Source: Verrucomicrobiota bacterium
GTDB lineage: Bacteria > Verrucomicrobiota > Verrucomicrobiia > Limisphaerales > AV2
DNA: 10,331 bases
Reading direction: 5' to 3'
Assembly: GCA_003219345.1 (NCBI GenBank)
Contig: QHOP01000319.1
Coordinates: 1-10,331 of the forward strand
The position numbers were made by a program, and so were the translations under genes. A model generated the notes under the pieces. The model was given only the letters and a program-made list of their open reading frames with translations. It made no database searches and was not told the DNA's origin. Shown one piece after another: positions 6,891 through 10,331 of this stretch (position 1 is its first letter; each line of letters begins with the position of its first letter).

Positions 6891-7229
6891 ATGAAAAGAA
6901 TCGAGGCGATCATCAAACCTTTCAAACTGGAAGACGTGAAGGAAGCTCTCTCCGGCATCGGCGTGGAAGGGATGACGGTCACGGAAGTCAAAGGCTTTGG
7001 TCGCCAGAAAGGGCACACCGAGATTTATCGCGGAAGCGAGTACACCGTCGATTTTCTTCCGAAGCTTAAAATCGAAGTTGTCCTGTCGGACAACCTGGTT
7101 GCAGATGCCGTTCCGGCCATCGTCAAAGCCGCCAAGACCGGCAAGATCGGTGACGGCAAGGTCTTCGTCAGTTCCATCGAAAATGCCATCCGTATCCGCA
7201 CCGAGGAAACCGGAGAGCAGGCAGTTTAA
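6891..7229 (+). CDS. glnB: Nitrogen regulatory protein PII (GlnB/GlnK)
   Basis: A 112-aa cytoplasmic trimeric signal protein that senses 2-oxoglutarate, ATP/ADP and, through uridylylation, glutamine. It starts MKRIEAIIKPFKLEDVKEAL, the canonical PII N-terminus. The T-loop GRQKGHTEIYRGSEYTVDF (37-55) carries the signature YRGSEY, with Tyr51 at the exact uridylylation position. KIEVVLSD is followed by the B-loop region, TGKIGDGKVFV (about 83-93), and the C-terminus has the IRTEE-type motif. Length equals the E. coli protein. I chose 6891 although the frame is open to 6708, because the family start is invariant. It lies 85 bp before the glnA start, consistent with a glnB-glnA operon in which PII controls the adenylylation of glutamine synthetase. 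A hairpin with T-run sits in that gap. No ammonium transporter gene is adjacent, so I favour GlnB over GlnK, though sequence alone does not separate them. Confidence 0.96.
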   Translation: MKRIEAIIKPFKLEDVKEALSGIGVEGMTVTEVKGFGRQKGHTEIYRGSEYTVDFLPKLKIEVVLSDNLVADAVPAIVKAAKTGKIGDGKVFVSSIENAIRIRTEETGEQAV

Positions 7230-7237
7230 TTAATTTT

Positions 7238-7272
7238 CCCCTCCGCATGTGATTTCGGCGGCGGGGATTTTT
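7238..7272 (+). terminator. Intrinsic terminator/attenuator between glnB and glnA
   Basis: CCCC-T-CCGC (7238-7246) pairs with GCGG-C-GGGG (7258-7266), eight GC pairs with a single T-C mismatch and an 11-nt loop. ATTTTT follows directly (T-run 7268-7272). It begins 8 bp after the glnB stop and ends 42 bp before the chosen glnA start. The form is that of a rho-independent terminator. As it separates two genes expected to be co-expressed, it may set the glnB to glnA ratio or mark the end of a glnB-only transcript. Confidence 0.65.
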
Positions 7273-7314
7273 GTCCGTTAACCAATGAAGAAGACAGCAG
7301 AACGGAAGCAACCC

Positions 7315-8651
7315 ATGGGCAGCCCCAGGCAAGTCTTGGAGCTGGCCAGGAAGCAGGGCGCCAGGATGGTGGACGTGAAGTTCGTCGATACCTTCGGCAC
7401 CTGGCAACACTTCACCTTGCCGATCAGCGAACTGTCCGAAGACTCCTTCAGCGATGGCCTGGGCTTCGACGGCTCCTCGATCCGCGGCTGGAAATCGATC
7501 GAAGCCAGCGACATGTTGGCCCTGCCCGATCCGGCCACCGCTTTCATCGACCCTTTCATGGCCACCCCCACCCTCTCGCTGACCTGCACCATCGCCGAGA
7601 CCGGCACCAAGGAAGCCTACACCCGCGATCCGCGCGGCATCGCCCAACGGGCCGAAAAATATCTCCAGTCCACCGGCATCGCTGACAGCGCCGTCTTCGG
7701 TCCGGAAGCCGAATTCTTCATCTTTGACAACGTGCAGTTCGATTCCAAGGCCAACGGCACGTTTTATTCCGTCGATTCCGAAGAGGCCATCTGGAACACC
7801 GGGCGGGAGGAGATGCCCAACCTGGGCTACAAAGTCCGCCACAAAGAAGGCTATTTCCCCGTCGCGCCCTTGGACACGCAGCAGGACATCCGCACCGAGA
7901 TGTGCCTGACGATGGAGCAATTGGGCATCCAGATCGAGCGCCAGCACCATGAAGTGGCCACCGCTGGTCAGGCGGAGATCGACTTCCGCTTCGACACGCT
8001 GGTCAAGACGGCCGATCACATGATGCTTTACAAATACGTGCTCAAGAACGTGGCCCGCAAGCATGGCAAGACCGTCACCCTGATGCCCAAACCGCTTTTT
8101 GGGGACAACGGCAGCGGCATGCACACCCATCAATCGCTCTGGAAGAAAGGCAAACCGTTGTTTGCGGGGCATGAGTATGCGGGCTTGAGCCACCTGGCGC
8201 TGCATTACATCGGGGGGTTGTTGAAACACGCCAAGGCGCTGTGCGCCCTGTGCAGCCCGACGACCAACTCGTACAAACGATTGGTTCCGGGCTACGAAGC
8301 GCCGGTGAATTTGGCCTACAGCCAGCGCAACCGCAGCGCGGCCATTCGCATCCCGACCTACAGCGAAAATCCCAAGACCAAGCGCATGTGCTCAACAAAA
8401 TGGACCCCGGTGAACCGATTGATAAGAACATGTATGAGTTGGCGCCGCAGGAGATGGCCAAGGTGCCGCAGACTCCGGGCAGTCTGGAGGAGGCCTTGAA
8501 CCAACTGGACAAAGACCACGGCTTCCTGCTCAAGGGCGATGTGTTTACCGAAGACTTCTTGGAGATGTGGACGGCGGCCAAGCGCAAGGAAGCCGACGCG
8601 ATTCGCCTGCGCCCGCACCCTTATGAGTTCTTTCTCTATTACGATGTGTAA
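7315..8651 (+). pseudogene. glnA: Glutamine synthetase type I, broken by ~76-nt internal deletion and frameshift
   Basis: Intact GlnA makes glutamine from glutamate, ammonium and ATP. From ATG 7315 (GGAAG six bases upstream; alternative start 7285, ten residues longer) the frame runs 357 codons to Lys-Arg at 8380-8385. It contains the beta-grasp DGSSIRGW, metal ligands in GPEAEFFIFD (Glu131, Glu133), HHEVATAGQAEI (Glu213, Glu221), NGSGMHTHQS (His270), and KRLVPGYEAP/RNRSA arginines. From 8388 the family sequence resumes in another frame with VLNKMDPGEPIDKNMY, which includes the Tyr397-type adenylylation site, and ends in RPHPYEFFLYYDV at 8651. The family block IEFR...GLDG is absent: 26 residues, which with two retained bases predicts a 76-nt loss. 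357+87+26 gives 470 aa, against 469 in E. coli, and 76 nt matches the observed frame change. Lost residues include the equivalents of Glu357 (metal ligand) and Arg359. As given it reads to a frameshifted stop at about 8499. It may be a true lesion or an assembly error. Confidence 0.9.
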
Positions 8652-8652
8652 G

Positions 8653-8698
8653 CGCCGATCTTTTAAACGAGGCAGCTCGTTCGCGGGGGCGATTTTTT
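8653..8698 (+). terminator. Intrinsic terminator after glnA
   Basis: Two bases after the glnA stop, CGCC (8653-8656) can pair with GGCG (8688-8691), enclosing the hairpin AACGAG-gcag-CTCGTT (8666-8671 with 8676-8681). Six T follow at 8693-8698. The outer stem is short, but the inner stem and the T-run placement immediately after a coding region support a rho-independent terminator that separates the nitrogen genes from dnaA. Confidence 0.6.
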
Positions 8699-9089
8699 GA
8701 CCTCGGAAAATGGAAAAAGTGCCTGATTTTACAAGTAAATCTCTGCCTGTGAATAAGTAGTGAACAAGAGTTAATATGTTGTCCTCGTCACGCCGATGAA
8801 CTTTAACTAGAAACCGAATCATCGAGCCTAGTGCGCCAGACGTGAATCAGCCGTCACAGCGAACCACGCAGAAGACGGCATCGAACTTAATGCACAAGCT
8901 ATTTTAGCCCAGTCAGTTATGAATTTAACGCGAGAATTTGGGAGTGAGTTTTGCTCGACACACCGCCGGATTTCTTCGGGTCGGTTCGATCGGATTTTCT
9001 AAGCGATTGTGAAAACCAATGTTACAAGCCCGTCACCATGCCAGGTGAATAAATCGCCTCGAATTGAGCCAAACGCGAATAAATTTGTT
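8699..9089 (+). other. Non-coding dnaA leader with DnaA-box-like sites (possible origin or autoregulatory region)
   Basis: No coding gene is supported in these 391 bp, which are visibly more A+T-rich than the flanking genes. TGTGAATAA at 8748-8756 is the complement of TTATTCACA and fits the DnaA-box pattern TTWTNCACA. One-mismatch candidates occur at 8888-8896 (TAATGCACA), 9008-9016 (TGTGAAAAC) and 9044-9052 (GGTGAATAA). GAATAAAT occurs twice, at about 9048-9055 and 9077-9084, close to the start codon. In many bacteria oriC or DnaA autoregulatory sites lie beside dnaA. One perfect and three imperfect boxes are suggestive only. The dnaA promoter should lie here, but I cannot identify a strong -35/-10 pair. 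Confidence 0.4.
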
Positions 9090-10331
9090 ATGCCGGTCTC
9101 GGCTGAAGAAATATGGGTTGCCGCGCAGGAAATGCTACGCGCGATGCTCACCTCCGACATCTATAACCTCTGGTTCGCACCGGTGCGAACCAGTGCGCTG
9201 GAGGGTGACCAGATCACTTTGGAAGTGGCGAATGACTTTTGCGAGGTCTGGCTTAAGGACAACTATCTAGGCTTGATTCAAGACGTGCTGATGCACGCTT
9301 GCGGCCATCCCTTGAAGGTGAAGTTCAGGGTCGTTGCCGCACAGGCCGGCACGACGCCCATCAGCGAAAGCAAAGCGGCAAAAGCGAAAGCGGTTGAGGC
9401 ATCCGAGGAGCCTGCCGCCACTGGCCGCGACCACGGATTCAATCCGAGAAACACATTCGACGCCTTCGTTGTCGGCAACAACAACAGTTTTGCGCACGCC
9501 GCGGCGCTGGCGGTCGCGCAGGCACCGGGGAAATCCTACAACCCGCTGTTTCTCTACGGCGGCGTGGGGTTGGGCAAGACGCATTTGCTGCAGGCCATCG
9601 GGCAATATGTCGTGGGACACAAAAAAGGGGCGCGCGTCGCTTACCTTTCTTCGGAAAAATTCACCAACGAATACATTGACGCCATTCAAAACAACCAGCT
9701 CGTCCGTTTCCGCAAAAAATACCGGCAGACCGATGTCCTGCTGATCGACGACATTCAATTTCTCTCCGGCAAGGAACGCATCCAGGAGGAATTCTTCCAC
9801 ACGTTCAACGCGCTGCACGAAGGGCACAAACAAATCGTGTTGACTTGCGACCGTCCGGCGAACGAAATCCAAAACCTCGAACAGCGCCTTGTTTCGCGCT
9901 TTGAATGGGGGCTGGTGACGGACCTGCAGCCGCCCGATGCTGAAACGCGCGTGGCCATTCTGCGGAAGAAAGAAATATCGCTCGGCGTTGAATTGCCGGA
10001 CGAAATCATCAACTTCCTCGCGAACCGGATTCGCACGAACATCCGCCGGCTCGAAGGCGCTTTGATTCGAGTCGCCTCCTATGCCTCGCTCACCGGCAAG
10101 AAGCTGACCCTAGAAGTCGTGGAAGGCCTGCTCCGGGAAGTGCTCCACGAGGAAGGCCGTTTCTCCATGAGCATCGAATTGATTCAGAAAAGGGTGGCCG
10201 AGCATTTCGACATCCGCCTGGCCGACATGACCAGCAAGCGCCGACCCGAAAACATCGCGTTCCCGCGACAAATCGCGATGTTCCTCGCGCGGCAGCTCAC
10301 CGAAAGCTCCCTCAACACGATCGGCGAGGCC
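9090..10331 (+). CDS. dnaA: Chromosomal replication initiator DnaA (3' end off window)
   Basis: From the ATG at 9090 the frame is open to the right edge (414 codons), so only the C-terminal end is missing. DnaA binds DnaA boxes at oriC, unwinds the origin in its ATP form and loads the helicase. Domain I is residues 1 to about 80 (EEIWVAAQEMLRAML, YNLWFAPVR), followed by an Ala/Lys/Glu-rich linker. The AAA+ domain begins at FNPRNTFDAFVVG (from 117). Walker A GGVGLGKT is 157-164, Walker B LLIDD 217-221, and LEQRLVSRF, with the family arginine-finger region, 263-271. NIRRLEGALIRV is the sensor II segment. Domain IV starts near 360 (SMSIELIQKRVAEHFDI) and has the DMTSKRRPENIAFPRQIAMFL helix-turn-helix part; the window stops at SLNTIGEA, just before the DnaA signature. 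An in-frame GTG at 9045 is less likely. No Shine-Dalgarno precedes 9090. All motifs seen are intact. Confidence 0.97.
   Translation, partial: MPVSAEEIWVAAQEMLRAMLTSDIYNLWFAPVRTSALEGDQITLEVANDFCEVWLKDNYLGLIQDVLMHACGHPLKVKFRVVAAQAGTTPISESKAAKAKAVEASEEPAATGRDHGFNPRNTFDAFVVGNNNSFAHAAALAVAQAPGKSYNPLFLYGGVGLGKTHLLQAIGQYVVGHKKGARVAYLSSEKFTNEYIDAIQNNQLVRFRKKYRQTDVLLIDDIQFLSGKERIQEEFFHTFNALHEGHKQIVLTCDRPANEIQNLEQRLVSRFEWGLVTDLQPPDAETRVAILRKKEISLGVELPDEIINFLANRIRTNIRRLEGALIRVASYASLTGKKLTLEVVEGLLREVLHEEGRFSMSIELIQKRVAEHFDIRLADMTSKRRPENIAFPRQIAMFLARQLTESSLNTIGEA

Noticed and set aside
7168..8229. 353-codon open frame on the minus strand opposite glnA
   Set aside because: Antisense shadow of the clearly conserved glutamine synthetase frame; no recognisable family features.
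8386..8499. Programmed ribosomal frameshift in glnA
   Set aside because: A frameshift would not restore the missing 26 residues, which include an essential metal ligand; no slippery heptamer is seen at the junction.
9267..9872. 201-codon open frame on the minus strand opposite dnaA
   Set aside because: Lies entirely antisense to the DnaA AAA+ domain, which has intact Walker motifs in the plus frame.

Overview
The window looks like a chromosomal segment of a GC-rich, free-living bacterium. I think Verrucomicrobiota (Pedosphaera/Limisphaerales-like) is most likely. The reasons are a pair of membrane-anchored helical proteins with a repeated GCPEQTIRDI motif, of a kind I associate with that phylum, a long divergent membrane pyrophosphatase, and genes that mostly lack clear Shine-Dalgarno sequences. 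The lineage call is an inference, not a search result. I see no tRNA, rRNA, CRISPR array, transposase or phage gene.

Layout, left to right. The minus strand carries two tandem paralogous proteins of unknown function (1-708, cut by the window edge, and 705-1931) that overlap by ATGA. Next come a signal-less cobalamin-binding (BtuF-like) protein (2023-2934), a short intergenic repeat element built of 8-nt units (2951-3046), and hppA, an ion-pumping membrane pyrophosphatase (3056-5557). From 5558 the direction switches. The plus strand carries crcB (fluoride channel) and a DUF190 PII-like protein one base apart (5751-6492). A 398-bp gap with several complementary segments follows, then glnB (PII, 6891-7229), a strong hairpin/T-run in the glnB-glnA gap, and glnA (7315-8651). 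An intrinsic terminator and a 391-bp non-coding region with DnaA-box-like sites lead to dnaA (9090 to the right edge). The partial genes at both edges (1-708 and dnaA) are open through the window boundary.

The functional core is nitrogen control. GlnB has the conserved Tyr51 T-loop, and GlnA is a class I enzyme with the Tyr397-type adenylylation site. Its reading frame is broken: about 76 bases, encoding 26 residues that include a metal ligand and an active-site arginine, are missing at about 8386-8388, so the gene as given cannot make active glutamine synthetase. This is the most striking observation in the window. I do not see a convincing wholly new system. The items most worth a second look are the glnA lesion, the possible structured RNA upstream of glnB, the 8-nt-unit repeat element and the tandem paralog family.
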